From Aspergillus flavus (Eukaryota > Ascomycota > Eurotiomycetes > Eurotiales > Aspergillaceae): 64,000 nucleotides of DNA. Positions 21,831 through 33,749 of the stretch are shown piece by piece. Within the stretch, counting starts at the first letter, position 1, and each line of letters opens with the position of its first letter. Made by a program: the position numbers and the translations under genes. Location of the stretch: the NCBI RefSeq assembly GCF_009017415.1, contig NC_092403.1, positions 2,790,001 to 2,854,000 on the forward strand, written 5' to 3'. Under the pieces are notes generated by a model that did not search any database, was not told the DNA's origin, and was given only the letters and a program-made list of their open reading frames with translations.

Positions 21831-23732
21831 GTTGGCGAGAAGTACCCAAGATCCCTCCTATTTCCCGTGTGTACAATCAAATTGTTGGACCGGTTTGTAT
21901 AGTTCGAAGTATGGGAACAAGCGTCAGATCCAGTCAGCAACTCACAGCAGACCGTTCCCGAGAAGGGAATGGACGCGAGGGAGAGCGTGCAGGCACAAGC
22001 GACAGTCGTAATTACGGAGAGACTGTGATATCATCGTTTGCATGGACGGGTATAAGGGAAGGAGGTTGGTGTGAGCAAGGAATGGGAAGAAGAAGAAGAA
22101 AAGAGAGAGGGACAGACAGGAAGTCATAGATAGAGGATTTGGGGGGGGGGGCGCTGGAAGGAATATAGCTCAGACAGGTTAAGTGGTAAACTACGGAACA
22201 TCGACGGAATCCCACTCCATCAGTTGGTGACATGGATCATACCGATGATTTCATGGGTTGGGGGGAGTTTCCATTAGGAGCGAAATGCAAAAGCACGGTT
22301 GTCATTGGTTCAACGGGCATGAACGGGGGTGTCCATACCAGGTACTGGAATACCAGACGACGAGGCATACCCGACTTTACCGTCGGTACCGTATCAACCG
22401 GTCCTAAGGTTATCGTCTACTTCCCTCCTGGGTTTAGTACAGCGCTCTAAGCCGCGATAAGCCATCGCTTCATCCGGTGAGACAATCAGAAAAAGAGGGG
22501 CGTCAAGTTAACGTGGAGATTTCATTAGGATTGTCTCTCTCTCTGTGTGTGTATGTGCGATTACAGTATTGGATTCCAGACCACGATCCGGTTTTCCCGT
22601 ATGGTTTAGTCGATTTACCTATCGCATTCATAATGCGAGTTTTGTCCTCGATAAGTCAAGAGTCACTGGGCAGTTTACTATTTGGAGAAATCTGACGGCT
22701 TAGCTGGGGGCCAATAATAATCGATATGATGACTGTCTGCCAGGCCAACTGTTCTACTGCCCAGCAAGGCTTTTCACCTGGGCATTGTCAAAGAAATGCC
22801 GCAAGGGTGCAGCGATGCCGATGTCCGGATGTCTCGTCTCCCAAGTCCTGGCCGATTGATTACCTTTTCTCGCCCCGTTCATAATCGAACATAAAGCATC
22901 GGGTTGCACCGACCTCTGCTGCTTCAAGGAAGGTACTACTACCCTTTTCCACCAATCCTACCATGGTTACGTTCTCTCGGGTGGTTCGCCGCTGGCCAAG
23001 CATTCCTGGCTGTCGATGGGTTGCAAAAGGATCCTCCCTCTTAAATCTCCCAATCAGAGGGCAAGATAAAATACAGTGGTCAAGAATGACAACTGGTTGC
23101 CCTCCCCGACGCGCGGTATTGGTAGTTCGCCCACCCACTGCTTAATGGGGTGGCAATGGCACACCCATGTTGATTGAAAAAAGACCAAAGGAATGCAATG
23201 CTGTCGTGTCCTGCAGCGAAGAATTCCAGAACGTCCGTCGGCCAAGCCGGACCGATCGACGTGCCACCACCGAGCCAGCCAACCCAGGGAACCGTAGACT
23301 TTGAAGAACCCGAGTGTCACCCGGATGTAACATCATACATGCGGCCGGAGCCCAGCATAAACATTATTGTTATCTATCATTACCGTAGCATGCGACTCAT
23401 ATCGAGATCATTGTTCGTTCATGTATGCAACGTCAATCCTTGGTCGGGGCGGTGACTCCGACCGCGCTTCCCATCGTCGCTCAAAGCCCACTATGCCGTC
23501 AATGGCGCTGGAGCAGTGGGTATACAGTGAATAGATACACTAGTAATTTTTTGCTAATATCCATCAATAATGTGATTAATGATAAGTGGGTGTGGGCAAA
23601 TGATGTGTCTGGGATGCTAATCCCGGCGGGACGTCGGTGTTGCCCCCACTCGGCACGCTGCTTCCGTGCTGCTGGCGACCAGTAGGGGTTTGCCTTATGT
23701 AGACAAATAGAGCTTACCTCTTCCAACAACGA
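21831..23732. other. Intergenic, no gene seen
   Basis: About 1.9 kb upstream of the 202-aa gene. It includes a run of G at about 22141-22150 and a purine-rich stretch near 22070-22125. Open frames here overlap on several strands and have no family signal or splice support. Confidence 0.45.
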
Positions 23733-23804
23733 GGCCGGCTGGCCCAATGGCAAGGCGCTTGACTACGAATCAAGAGATTGCAGGTTCGACCCCTGCGTCG
23801 GTCA
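23733..23804 (+). tRNA. tRNA-Arg(ACG)
   Basis: A 72-nt cloverleaf without an intron. The acceptor stem pairs GGCCGGC with GTCGGTC including two G-U pairs, with discriminator A at 23804. The anticodon arm is CTTGA-CTACGAA-TCAAG, giving anticodon ACG (read as ICG, decoding CGU/CGC/CGA arginine codons). The T arm is GCAGG-TTCGACC-CCTGC. A T-run right after (23806 onward) suits RNA polymerase III termination. The B box GGTTCGACCCC is present. Confidence 0.93.
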
Positions 23805-25581
23805 ATCTTTTTGCATAACATTTCTTACTTTAATGTTAGCTTTTTGTTTTCTTCCCTTCTCCTTCGTTGTTCTTTGTTCTTTTCTTTTATTCTTCTCTCC
23901 TTGGAGATAACTACTCTAGTACGGAGTACCCCAGTCCGCTTATGCTGTGGCTGCAAGGGGTTAACGGAGGCTTTGTTGGGCACTCAGCTGCGTATGACCG
24001 ATGATGTCACTGATGATGTTGGCCTTCTGGAACATTCAGATTCTTCAACTTGTCTCCATTAGGCATTAATGCATGTTGTACGCATCATTGGATGTCGCTT
24101 CACACGACCATCGGCAAGGGATACCAGACCATATTCAAGCCAAGTAAGCATGAGTTACTTCTGTCCATTGGCTGGCTGGGTCTCAGACTGTGTACATCAA
24201 CTTTAGTCATAGAACCTTCCTTGAGTGTTAAGACCTGGGCCAAGCTCTGCAGGCGCACACTGCCATTCCTGTATGGTCTATCGGGACTACAGCTCTACGT
24301 AACCGGAAGACCGCACATTCTGGGCAACGGGCTATTTTAGGTTGATTGGCCAGACACATACCTGGTGATGTAACTCGCTTGTCCACCATACTCTCTACGA
24401 ATCTATGCGTACGCCTGTAAAGCCAGTGTGGGTTTGTTCGTTGTGCCTCTGCATATTCACTGGGCATAAAGCACATATCGTGATCGCAGAAGGATCAAGC
24501 CCAACGAATCAGCTCACGTCTACTCCAATCTTGCGCATGCTGTGCCATTTCTCGTGCGATGGCTCGGCCAAGTGCAAACTTACCCTACCCGGAAACGTCG
24601 ATTCCGGAAGAACGATGACCCGAGGTAGGGCTCACTGTACCCCAGCCTTGCTAAGAGTCCAACTACTGCAGGCACACCGCGGATCGCCGCCACCGAAAAC
24701 AGCGGACTGCTTCGAATTCAGTTAATGCCTTTTGGCGAATAAGAACTCCTGAGATCCCCCTTTGGGAAAAATTTAAGGACATGATCGCATCAATCATCTG
24801 AAATCAACGGATGTCTGAGTTCATTTTTACGGTTAATTGAACAGATCTCATGCCAATTGGAGGGGAGACAAGTTGTTTGTTCCCGAACTATGCGGTCAAC
24901 AAAGACGGTGATAACGAGTAACCATAGCTGTAAACTTGAGCGATTCCCCTGTAATTGTTAGACATAGTTTGGCAGGAAGAGAATCGCAATCTAGATTGCC
25001 TTCCCTTCCAGCCATTTCTTGAGTCAATTGCCCTTAGAAGACGAGTTTCTGTAGCGCGCAAGGATCGAAAGTGTCCCCTTGGATGTGCCTCATGTGACCC
25101 GCGCGTGACCAGTGTGTGTTGCGTCTAATGTTTGCTTTGGCTGCATGGTTTGCGAATGTCAATTTAGAGCTTGACGCCCACTACTCTTACCCTCCTCCCT
25201 TGCAATTACAAGTCTAGCTACTCAAAGGATTGTTGCGACGGGGACAATTGTTGTTTGGGCAAAGCGTGGACTGCCCTCCCGACTATCGCGGATTAACGTT
25301 CGCCGACCGATTTAATTTAGCATTCGGAAAGAACCAACATACCAGGCAGACATTCACCCGCCCCTGACTTCCACGCAACCTGTCCGTTTCCAGACTGTCC
25401 ACAGCCGGAATTGAGTCGTCCAACTTCTCAATTCTGTATCAACCTTTCATCCTCCATCGTCCTCGACCCTACTGTAAGTCTCCATGGGACCCTCGGAACC
25501 CCGCGCAACCTTTTGTCGTCATCGATACGTGTCCCAACCTTCTCTAACCCCCCGCTCGCTACCAGACTATCATCGGTCACC
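23805..25581. other. Intergenic, no gene seen
   Basis: About 1.8 kb between the tRNA and the repeat-protein gene. It starts with a pyrimidine-rich tract (23806-23910). A copy of the TACGGAGTAC-type sequence, common in Aspergillus intergenic DNA, is near 23919. The last few hundred bases, CT-rich, are probably the leader of the downstream gene. Confidence 0.45.
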
Positions 25582-27624
25582 ATGCCCAAGAAAGGAGGAA
25601 AGGGTAAGAACAAGAACAAGGGCGGCAAGGCTGGCGGTGCCGGCGCTGCCGCGACCAAGAAGGTCACTGATATTCAGAACCCTGTGTAAGTCGCACTTCG
25701 CATCGCCCGCGCCGGATCGTTTCGGGAGGGGTGGTCGCGTCTTTGCAGCGATACTGACGCCCGCGCAGGACCCCTGGTCATGAAGTCGAGGAGACCGTTG
25801 CCAAGGGAGAAGGCGAGGTCAGTGATGTTGTCACAGAACCGGTTGAGGCTGTGACAGCGTCGCCTACGACCACTGTCCCCGATGCGATCACCAATATCCC
25901 CTCGGCCGCCCCTCCTGCCTCCACTGAAGAGGCCAGGGAGATCTTGCAGGACGCTGTAAACAAGGCGGAGACCGGTCCGACCGACAAGCCTGAGTTGGTT
26001 GAGGGAGAGGCAATTGGTGCGGGTAAGTAGCGCATTTGCTGTCGTCCACAAAACACTCCTGGCTTAACCATTTATTTCCACAGTTGAACCGTCCGTGACC
26101 GATGAGCCGCTTAAATTGACCCCCGAGACTCTGCCCGCCACGACTGGAACGGAAACCTCCCTCCCTGAGCGCCCGAAAGAGACCGTTACAGACACCTCCG
26201 ATGTTCATGCCAAACGGCCGTACGAGAGCAGTCTGACAGCTAAGGACGACGAATTGCCCCATAAGATTGCTAAGGTGGACGATACAGTTGCGGCTGCGGG
26301 TGCAACCTCTGGTCATGTTGCTGAGACGGGATCCTTGGCGAGAAAACCGGAAGTTCCCGCTGAGACGGGTAGCGTGCAGCCTCAGATTGTGCCGGGTCTT
26401 GGTGCTGACCCTAATGATAATGTGTCAACCGTCCTGAATGTCCCCGGTCTCTCTCCCATAGAGGAGAAGTCTACGGTCCCCTCGGCTGCTGAGGCATCGG
26501 CTGTTCCTGCCCCCAACACCTCCACTGAGCCCAAGGGTGCAGAGGACATTGCCCCAACGGGCGCTCCTACCTCTGATGCAAACGCTGATGCTACTGAGAA
26601 GTCCAAAGACTCTGAGATTTCTAAGGCAGAGGAGGAGATGGTCGCCACCGAACCCAAGGGCGCAGAGGACATTGCTCCAACGGGAGCCCCTACTTCTGCC
26701 GGCAATGTTGATGTTGCTGAGCAGCCCAAAGACACTGAATTATCAAAGGCAGAGGAGACAGTCGCAAGCGAGCCTCCCACCACCGCTGCTCCAGCCGTTG
26801 CTAGCGAACCGGAGGCTCCGTCTACAGCCGAACTGACAACTGCCGCAGCTCCTTCGGAGGTCACAGGCACAGAGACAGTGTCTCCTTCCGGCGCGACTGC
26901 TCCTTCAGCAACCAACTCGACCACCAAGGCCGCATCTGCATCTACCGACACCGGTACTGGCACCGCAACTTCCGCTCCAGCTCCTCCCGCTGAACCGGTT
27001 CTTAAGGTTCCCTCCAGCATTCACGACGGTCCCGACTCGAAGGTTACTTCTGCGAACAAGTCTGCTGCCGACCAAGCCGTGTCCAACGTGGAACAGGAAG
27101 CCGAGGGCGCATCCGCTAACACGCAGGCTCCTGTAACGGAGACCATCCCTGAAAAGACCAAACCGGCCGCCGAGGTGCAGGAGGGCACTGGAGCAGTCAA
27201 GAACCAGGTCCCAGAGAATCAACCTACTGCTAAGGAGGCACAGGAAGCGGGTGCCGGCGCCGCAAAGCAGCCAGAGGAGATCCAGAAGCCCGAGGAAGCC
27301 AAGACCAAGGAGCCCCGTGCCGTACAGGATGCTCAGGAGGAAGGTGCTGCTACGGTCAAGAAGCCGGAGGAGCTGAAGCCGGAGGATATCAAGAAACCCG
27401 AAGAGGCCAAGACGAAGGAACCTCAGGCCGCTCAGGCCGCTCCAGCCGATGCCACCAGCAAGCCCGAGGGCAAGGAAACAGTGAAGACCGAAGCCGGCAA
27501 GGCGCAAGATCAGGCGCAAGATCAGGCGCAAGAAAGTGCTAAGGCCGAGGCCGCCAAGCTGGAGAAGCGGAAGAGCGGTTTCTTCGGATGGTTCAAGCGT
27601 AAGCTCAAGGGCGAAAAGGCCTAA
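25582..27624 (+). CDS. Low-complexity acidic repeat protein, 632 aa
   Basis: Three exons: 25582-25685, 25769-26022 and 26084-27624, with introns of 83 and 61 nt. The N-terminus is very basic and Gly-rich (MPKKGGKGKNKNKGGKAGG), the bulk is Glu/Ala/Pro/Thr-rich and surely disordered, and the C-terminus is a compact basic-aromatic tail, KSGFFGWFKRKLKGEKA. Two near-copies of a roughly 40-residue unit sit around 26524-26760 (TEPKGAEDIAPTGAPTS, then KSKDSEISKAEE and QPKDTELSKAEE). A second repeat type near the end contains KPEEAKTKEP twice, and DQAQ is repeated. A tail of this GFFGWF-type is seen in other fungal disordered proteins and might bind membrane, which is a guess. No catalytic domain is visible. 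I do not recognise the family. Confidence 0.78.
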
Positions 27625-29221
27625 CGGAAGTAACAGACTGATATCTTCTCTGCTCTCGTTTTGTTTTTATTTTGGCTATTTGACGGATGGGATGGAAGCC
27701 CACGGAGACTTTAATTCCTGATACCCACGGACCCAAGAGGGTTGGTTCAAGAAAGAAAAAAGAAAAAGACGAAAAAAATTTCTCAAGTGATATATTTCAT
27801 GTATGTCAATGGCGTGTATGATAATCGACGTGATAGGATGGATACCAAAAGGATGCCGGACGGTTGGATGGGATGGACATTCTGTCGTGTTGGTTGTAAA
27901 GCAATTGGCTGTTCTGCTATTAGTTAATGGTAATCAAGAAACTATTCTCTTTATTTTGTTCGTCCTCTCTGCTCTTGGTGTTTTGAAAAAAATTCCCATG
28001 GAAATGAAATGGGCTGATATCTGATCTTGTGCCATTCACCGCCATTTGCCCGTACTTTTGACACCGTGAGATACCGATCATGACACACATTCTCCTGATC
28101 TGATATCTATTTTTACCGTCCTATCTGAGTCTCACCCAGTCTGGGCATGTCTATCAGAGAACCGTCCCTCAAAGCCGAGCGGGGCAGTGCTCATTCTTTC
28201 GGGAATGGTGTACGGATTTTATCTATCGACGATCTAAATATGGAGTCGTAGAATAGGGGTTTATTACTTGTCTATGGATTGTAGTATCACTAGATGGATC
28301 TACTATTGAGAATATAGCGTACTACATAGAAGACTCGATGGCACTTTACCTAACCTTTACTTTTACTTTCTTCCTTTCTTTTTTCAGAGCTCCTTTTGTA
28401 AGCAATTGGCTTGATTTTGTCTTTAGGGTCGACTAGCGTGTAGGATGATTGACAGGTCGATATACCCTTAAGGTAACGTGACGTGATCGGTAATGAGTTC
28501 TACTGCACTAAATAAGCAATAAATAAACCATAGTTTGGGTACCGTCTTATGGCATAAAGGGTTTTTCGATTTATTAGGAGTTTTCTAATGGAGTTGTCAG
28601 GTATTCGAGAGCATATCGTGTACGAAAGAGAATAAATAACCTGGAATGGGGGATTGTACGTATACAGTAGGAGTGAGAAAATGGTGTGAACTATTGATTA
28701 TTGCCTTGAAAGGTAAACTACTTAGGAAGTAAACTAGGAGTATTGAGTATATGCAGTTGGTCTAGTCTGGATTATACAAGCTTGTAAATAGCTGGGTTAG
28801 TACTGCCGAACGTTTGGTATACTGGTTGTGGATGTAGTTATGGCTTGACTACTTGTCAGATGTATATGATTTTGAGTATTAAGAGGGAGCAAGACAATGT
28901 TACGGGTCTTGGATCTGCAGGATTCCCGGGATTAAATGGAGCCCTGGGGAGAGAAAAAGGAAGAATATTGGATTTTCATGGTCGTGTGTGTCGTCGAACT
29001 TGCTTAGTTGTGGAAAGGTATATACATGTGGTGATCTACTTATCAAGTGTGTACTTCCGAGCAAAGATCTGCGCTTTAAGGGCATTGCATAGAGCTACGT
29101 ACTAGTGATGGCATGATAGAACTTCCCTCCGACACTGTAGCTAAGACGGATAGCAAGTATGACCTGAACACCTAAGAGTTCAGTAAGAAGATATTTTGTA
29201 AAACAAGGCATACCTATGTTC
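27625..29221. other. Intergenic, no gene seen
   Basis: About 1.6 kb between convergent genes, holding both 3' UTRs. AT-rich with short A- and T-runs. No coding or RNA signal was recognised. Confidence 0.5.
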
Positions 29222-30418
29222 TTAGACTCTATGAGATAGTTCAGTCGCTTGCCCCTGCGAAATCCTCAAAATTGCCTCGAAGTCGTCACGATGCTTGCGT
29301 GGTATAGGTCGTGAACGTATTTTTTCGATTTTCGCTTTGCATTCATTGTCCATTTGTGTTCTATCATGCTCGAGCAAAATCCTCGCGATTTTGAACGAAT
29401 TATAGTGCGGCTTTTTCAATTCACAACAATGTAGCGCTAGTGAAAAGGGTGTGTCATATTTCGACTCATAAAGCTGAGGTGCTGGTGTTCGACGTATTCT
29501 ATCCACTTTGGTTAGCATTTCAATCACCATCTCTACAGCCCCAATAGGCACTGCACAGTTCAATGGAGTCATGTGGCGCGAGCTGAAAGCCTCGGGGTCG
29601 GCCCCCTTATCAAGTAAGTAGGAGAAAAGGGTTTTGTTACTCGATTGTACGGCTAAATGAAGAGGTGTGCGTCCATCCTTCATCGGCATGTCCAGAAGTC
29701 CAGGCGCATGTTTCAGTAGCAAGTCTAGCACTGGTTGTTTTTCAGGGAGGCCGACTTTGTTATTGTTATCGTTCGCTAGATGATGCAATATTGTCATGTC
29801 TTTGTAGAAGCCTCCTCGTAGACTAGCTATATCAGTTCCGTTGGCGAGAAGCTTCTGGATCTCTAACACGGACTGACATTCATATATGCGCCCAACAGTA
29901 GCAAGGTCAGTGACCCTGGCCCCTTCTTCGTATAGAGCGGCGCATAATTCTCTATTCTTGAGAATCTCCAAACTAGCAAAATCGAGAGGCAGCCTGTTAT
30001 ACCGGTTTGGTAATTTTGGATCAGCGTCACACAGTAGTAGGAGCGCGATCAGTTCGGGTAATTTATCAGACTGTCTAGGCTTCTCTTTTGCACGTTCCTC
30101 CCCATTCTGGGGCACGTTCTCCTCGACAGTTTCTGACCTCTTCATGGCAATAGCGAGTAACGTGTTCCCTTCGCTGTCAGTGGTGTTAGGCTCTATCCCG
30201 ACTATCAGGAGGTTCATGAGGCTGTCAATGTCGATCTGTTGAATAACATGTACAAGACGTGGCAGCGTTACTAGATGGAGACAATGAGCTGCAATGTCCT
30301 CATTTGCCGCTAATAAGTTGCTGAGGCACTTGATGTCCAGTAAACTAGCTATTTCGAGGAGGATCTCCATTGGGATTTTGGTAAAACAGCCCATCGGGAC
30401 TTCCATTGTGACTTCCAT
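29222..30418 (-). CDS. F-box/ankyrin-repeat protein
   Basis: A single-exon frame of 398 aa from the ATG at 30418; the frame extends four codons further but only to a TTG. The N-terminus KIPMEILLEIASLLDIKCLS (about residues 13-32) has the pattern of an F-box, which would bind Skp1 in an SCF ubiquitin ligase. Ankyrin-type repeats follow, clearest at DGRTPLHLAVQSSNKTLFSY with LLDKGADPEAFSSRHMTPL (about 260-300), and weaker at DSEGNTLLAIAMKRS near 85. Fungal genomes carry large, fast-changing families of such genes and the target is unknown. It has an ordinary start and no breaks, so I call it intact. Confidence 0.78.
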   Translation of the reverse strand: MEVTMEVPMGCFTKIPMEILLEIASLLDIKCLSNLLAANEDIAAHCLHLVTLPRLVHVIQQIDIDSLMNLLIVGIEPNTTDSEGNTLLAIAMKRSETVEENVPQNGEERAKEKPRQSDKLPELIALLLLCDADPKLPNRYNRLPLDFASLEILKNRELCAALYEEGARVTDLATVGRIYECQSVLEIQKLLANGTDIASLRGGFYKDMTILHHLANDNNNKVGLPEKQPVLDLLLKHAPGLLDMPMKDGRTPLHLAVQSSNKTLFSYLLDKGADPEAFSSRHMTPLNCAVPIGAVEMVIEMLTKVDRIRRTPAPQLYESKYDTPFSLALHCCELKKPHYNSFKIARILLEHDRTQMDNECKAKIEKIRSRPIPRKHRDDFEAILRISQGQATELSHRV

Positions 30419-30734
30419 CGTATTGAACAATGTGAGGTTATGGATTAAGGAGAGTTATCGAGAGGCGCGAGATTCTTATATACAATGCTTGCATCATGGC
30501 AATGTCCGTCAACTGGTCAAGCAAGCGATGCGATGACATAGGCAACAATATGGCAAATGCCATCATGGCGATACTTCAGAAGAGATCAATAAAACTCTCC
30601 GCGGCGATGCCTTAGTCTGAAAAGAAAGACAAAGAATTTGTCCTCACCGATATTTGTTTTGTCTTGCAATTCCCCACCAGTGGTCAACCGGGACAAAATG
30701 TAACAGGAAAAGGGTTGAAACAAGTCAGGTGGGG

Positions 30735-31271
30735 TCACGGGTTTGTCGGATGGTGCGTCTTGCCTTCTTCCGGTAGCGGTAGTCGGATACTACCTTTCAC
30801 CCTCATAGTCTCTCCAATAGTCCGGGATAATTCTTTTAGCAGTGGACCCTCTTTGTTCCCCCCATTCATTACGTCGATGCCCTCATTATGACAAAAATCG
30901 TCGACAACTTCCAGGAATCGCATCAGGGGCAAAACTCCCAGAAACAAGTTGCCGATGAGACCCCACGGCCCCACGAGGGATTTACCAGGAACTAATAACC
31001 GAGAGAATCGATAGCGGAGACTATCCACCAATTTACGATCCATCCATTGATGCACAATTCCAGGCCAAGCTTTCTCAACGCCGAGTAAGCTTTGAATAAT
31101 CGGGCCCCTGAGCCAGCCTTCGCGATTCGCCCAGCAACGTGGTGATCTCCTCACCCACTTGCTGCGCCACGAGCTGAAAACTGCGTAATCGAGGATGGCT
31201 GCCGACCGTCCGGGCGAGCGATCTGTATGGCTACTGATCGCCGCCTGCAGGGCTAGCGAAGGCCTAAACAT
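30735..31271 (-). CDS. Hypothetical ORF opposite the gadA upstream region
   Basis: A 178-codon frame with an ATG at 31271, starting about 185 bp upstream of the glutamate decarboxylase ATG and reading away from it. The composition is protein-like (Arg/Trp-rich start, a hydrophobic stretch GPWGLIGNLFLGVLPLMRFL, a charged end), but no domain is recognised. It may be chance in a long leader or promoter of gadA. Recorded because its length is unusual for intergenic DNA here. Confidence 0.25.
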   Translation of the reverse strand: MFRPSLALQAAISSHTDRSPGRSAAILDYAVFSSWRSKWVRRSPRCWANREGWLRGPIIQSLLGVEKAWPGIVHQWMDRKLVDSLRYRFSRLLVPGKSLVGPWGLIGNLFLGVLPLMRFLEVVDDFCHNEGIDVMNGGNKEGPLLKELSRTIGETMRVKGSIRLPLPEEGKTHHPTNP

Positions 31272-31455
31272 CGTCTGTGGAACGATAGCCAGTCGTCCCG
31301 GCTGCCCCTCCTCCTGATTAGGTTGCCTGACTGACCTCGGATCGTGCCGCTCGCTGAGTGCTAAAAGCGCGCCTTCCTGCCCCTCGTTTCCGTTTCTCGC
31401 TCTTATATTCCTGGTGAATTCCTATCTAGCATATCTAGCATAGTCCACTGCAATC

Positions 31456-33167
31456 ATGGTCCACCTCGCTCAAGTCCACCGCAACGCTGATCTCGACAGC
31501 ACCATCAAGCGTGTCGACTCCATTCAATTGGAGAACACTGACGAAGATGGATTCTACTCTAGCGTCTACGGAACACGGTTCGCAACAGAACAGCTGCCTC
31601 AGACTGAGATGCCGGAGCGGGAGATGCCCAGAGAGGTCGCCTATCGCATGATCAAGGACGAGCTGAGCCTCGATGGAAACCCAATGCTCAAGTAGGCTTT
31701 CATTCTCTCCTCGGCGGATTTATGCCATTGGTGCTAATAAAATATAGCTTGGCGAGTTTTGTCACGACCTATATGGTAATGATTTATTCTACCTAGATGA
31801 TCATGAGGTCCCATGCTAATTGTAGCAGGAAGATGAAGCCGAAAAGCTCATGACTGAATCCTTCAGCAAGAACTTCATCGATTACGAGGAGTATCCTCAG
31901 TCAGCGGAGATCCAGAACCGCTGCGTCAACATGATTGCGCGTCTGTTTAACGCGCCAGTTCACAGCGAAGACGAGCACCCGATGGGCACCTCGACCATCG
32001 GATCGTCCGAGGCAATCATGCTGGGTACCCTGGCTATGAAGCGCCGTTGGCAAAACAAGCGCAAGGCTGAAGGCAAGGACTACTCCCGCCCTAACATCGT
32101 CATGAACAGCGCTGTACAGGTGTGTTGGGAAAAGGCCGCACGGTACTTTGACGTCGAGGAGCGATATGTGTACTGCACTGAGGACCGCTATGTGATTGAT
32201 CCCCAGCAGGCGGTTGACCTGGTTGACGAGAACACTATCGGTATCTGCGCTATCCTCGGAACCACCTACACCGGTGAGTATGAAGACGTCAAAGCAATCA
32301 ATGACCTTCTGATCGAACGCAACATCGATGTTCCCATCCATGTTGACGCCGCTAGCGGCGGTTTCGTCGCTCCTTTCATCAACCCTAAGTTGGAATGGGA
32401 TTTCCGCCTCCCAAAGGTCGTTTCGATCAACGTGTCTGGCCACAAGTATGGTCTGGTCTACCCTGGCGTGGGCTGGGTCGTCTGGCGGTCCCCGGAATAT
32501 CTCCCCAAGGATCTGATTTTCAACATCAACTACCTAGGAGCTGAACAGGCCAGTTTTACCCTGAACTTCTCTAAGGGTGCATCTCAGGTCATCGGCCAGT
32601 ACTACCAGATGATCCGACTTGGCAAGCGTGGCTACCGCTCCATCATGACCAACATTACTGTTACTGCGGACTTTTTGGCCCAAGAGCTGGAGAAGATGGG
32701 CTTTATCATCATGAGCCAGCGTCGCGGCCACGGTCTCCCATTGGTCGCTTTCAGACTGCCCGCTGAGCGGGAGGGTCAGTTCGACGAGTTTGCCTTGGCA
32801 CACCAGCTGCGTGAGCGTGGCTGGATTGTCCCTGCATACACGATGGCGCCCAACAGCAACAACCTGAAGCTGATGCGTGTGGTTGTCCGCGAGGATTTCA
32901 CAAAGAGCCGGTGCGACGCGCTGCTTAGTGATATCAAGTTGGGCCTGAAGACGTTGGGTGACATGGACAAGGCCATGTTGGATAAGTACACCCAGTAAGG
33001 AACCTCTATGCATCCCCTTTTATTTCTTCGTAACTGAAACTGATTGAAACAGGCACGTCCGCACCCACGCCACCCACTCGCACAAGTCCAAGCACAACCA
33101 CCCTCACTACAAGGGAGAGACGCACTCCCTGCAGGGTAAGCATGGCAAGACTCATGGTGTTTGCTAG
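31456..33167 (+). CDS. gadA: Glutamate decarboxylase
   Basis: Four exons: 31456-31691, 31749-31776 (only 28 nt), 31829-32994 and 33053-33167, giving 514 aa. It is a PLP enzyme that converts glutamate to GABA and CO2 in the cytosol, feeding the GABA shunt. Family motifs are strong: [50 protein letters not shown] with the PLP-contacting Asp, and [17 protein letters not shown] with the PLP lysine at about Lys294. The fourth exon encodes a 38-residue tail with ten histidines ([20 protein letters not shown] and onward), in the place where plant enzymes carry a calmodulin-binding region. The 28-nt micro-exon is supported by the conserved [10 protein letters not shown] sequence it completes. The start is the first ATG, at the usual family position. 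Confidence 0.95.
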
Positions 33168-33749
33168 ATGTCATTTATTTTCAGATTTACTGTGTACATA
33201 TTTGAGACAGGGTCTCCTTTCACGTTTATGTATGTAGCTGCTTTAATAGGGTTGTACCACTCTGCTCAGTGAGCAAATCGGAGAATCGTCATCCACTCGG
33301 CACTTTCTATTGATATCCTTCTGTCATAAATTTGCATCGTAGAGGATCGCTGTAATTGAAAACCACTGATGTTTCATTTATGTACTGCACGTGCTCAGAA
33401 ACCGTAGTATCACTGCACGCTATACCTATTTCATTCTAACCCTACGTTTGCTCCAACCTAGCATCTACTGATCGTCTATCACTACCTGCAAAAAGTCTTA
33501 TTCTACGCAAGAAATCGAAAGAAATGCAAACGATCATTGATTGAGAAGAGAGGGGGAGTGCCCCGAGTGCGGTGTTGGAGAGCGCCTAAGACATCATTTT
33601 TACGATGATCCAAGTCGAAGGGTCAATATTACCGAATGCCACGGTAGCCAAATGACGATGACGTCTCTGTTGCTTGTTAATAGCCCCCTCATCTTTGATA
33701 CTCACCTCTTAGAATTATCCCTCACACCACAGCTATAGGGCAGAACAAA
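33168..33749. other. Intergenic, no gene seen
   Basis: About 580 bp holding the gadA 3' UTR and the upstream region of the short F-box gene. Nothing else recognised. Confidence 0.5.

Noticed and set aside
26382..27531. Two minus-strand frames over 200 codons each
   Set aside because: Antisense to the low-complexity repeat protein; their repetitive Ala/Gly/Leu translations mirror its repeats.
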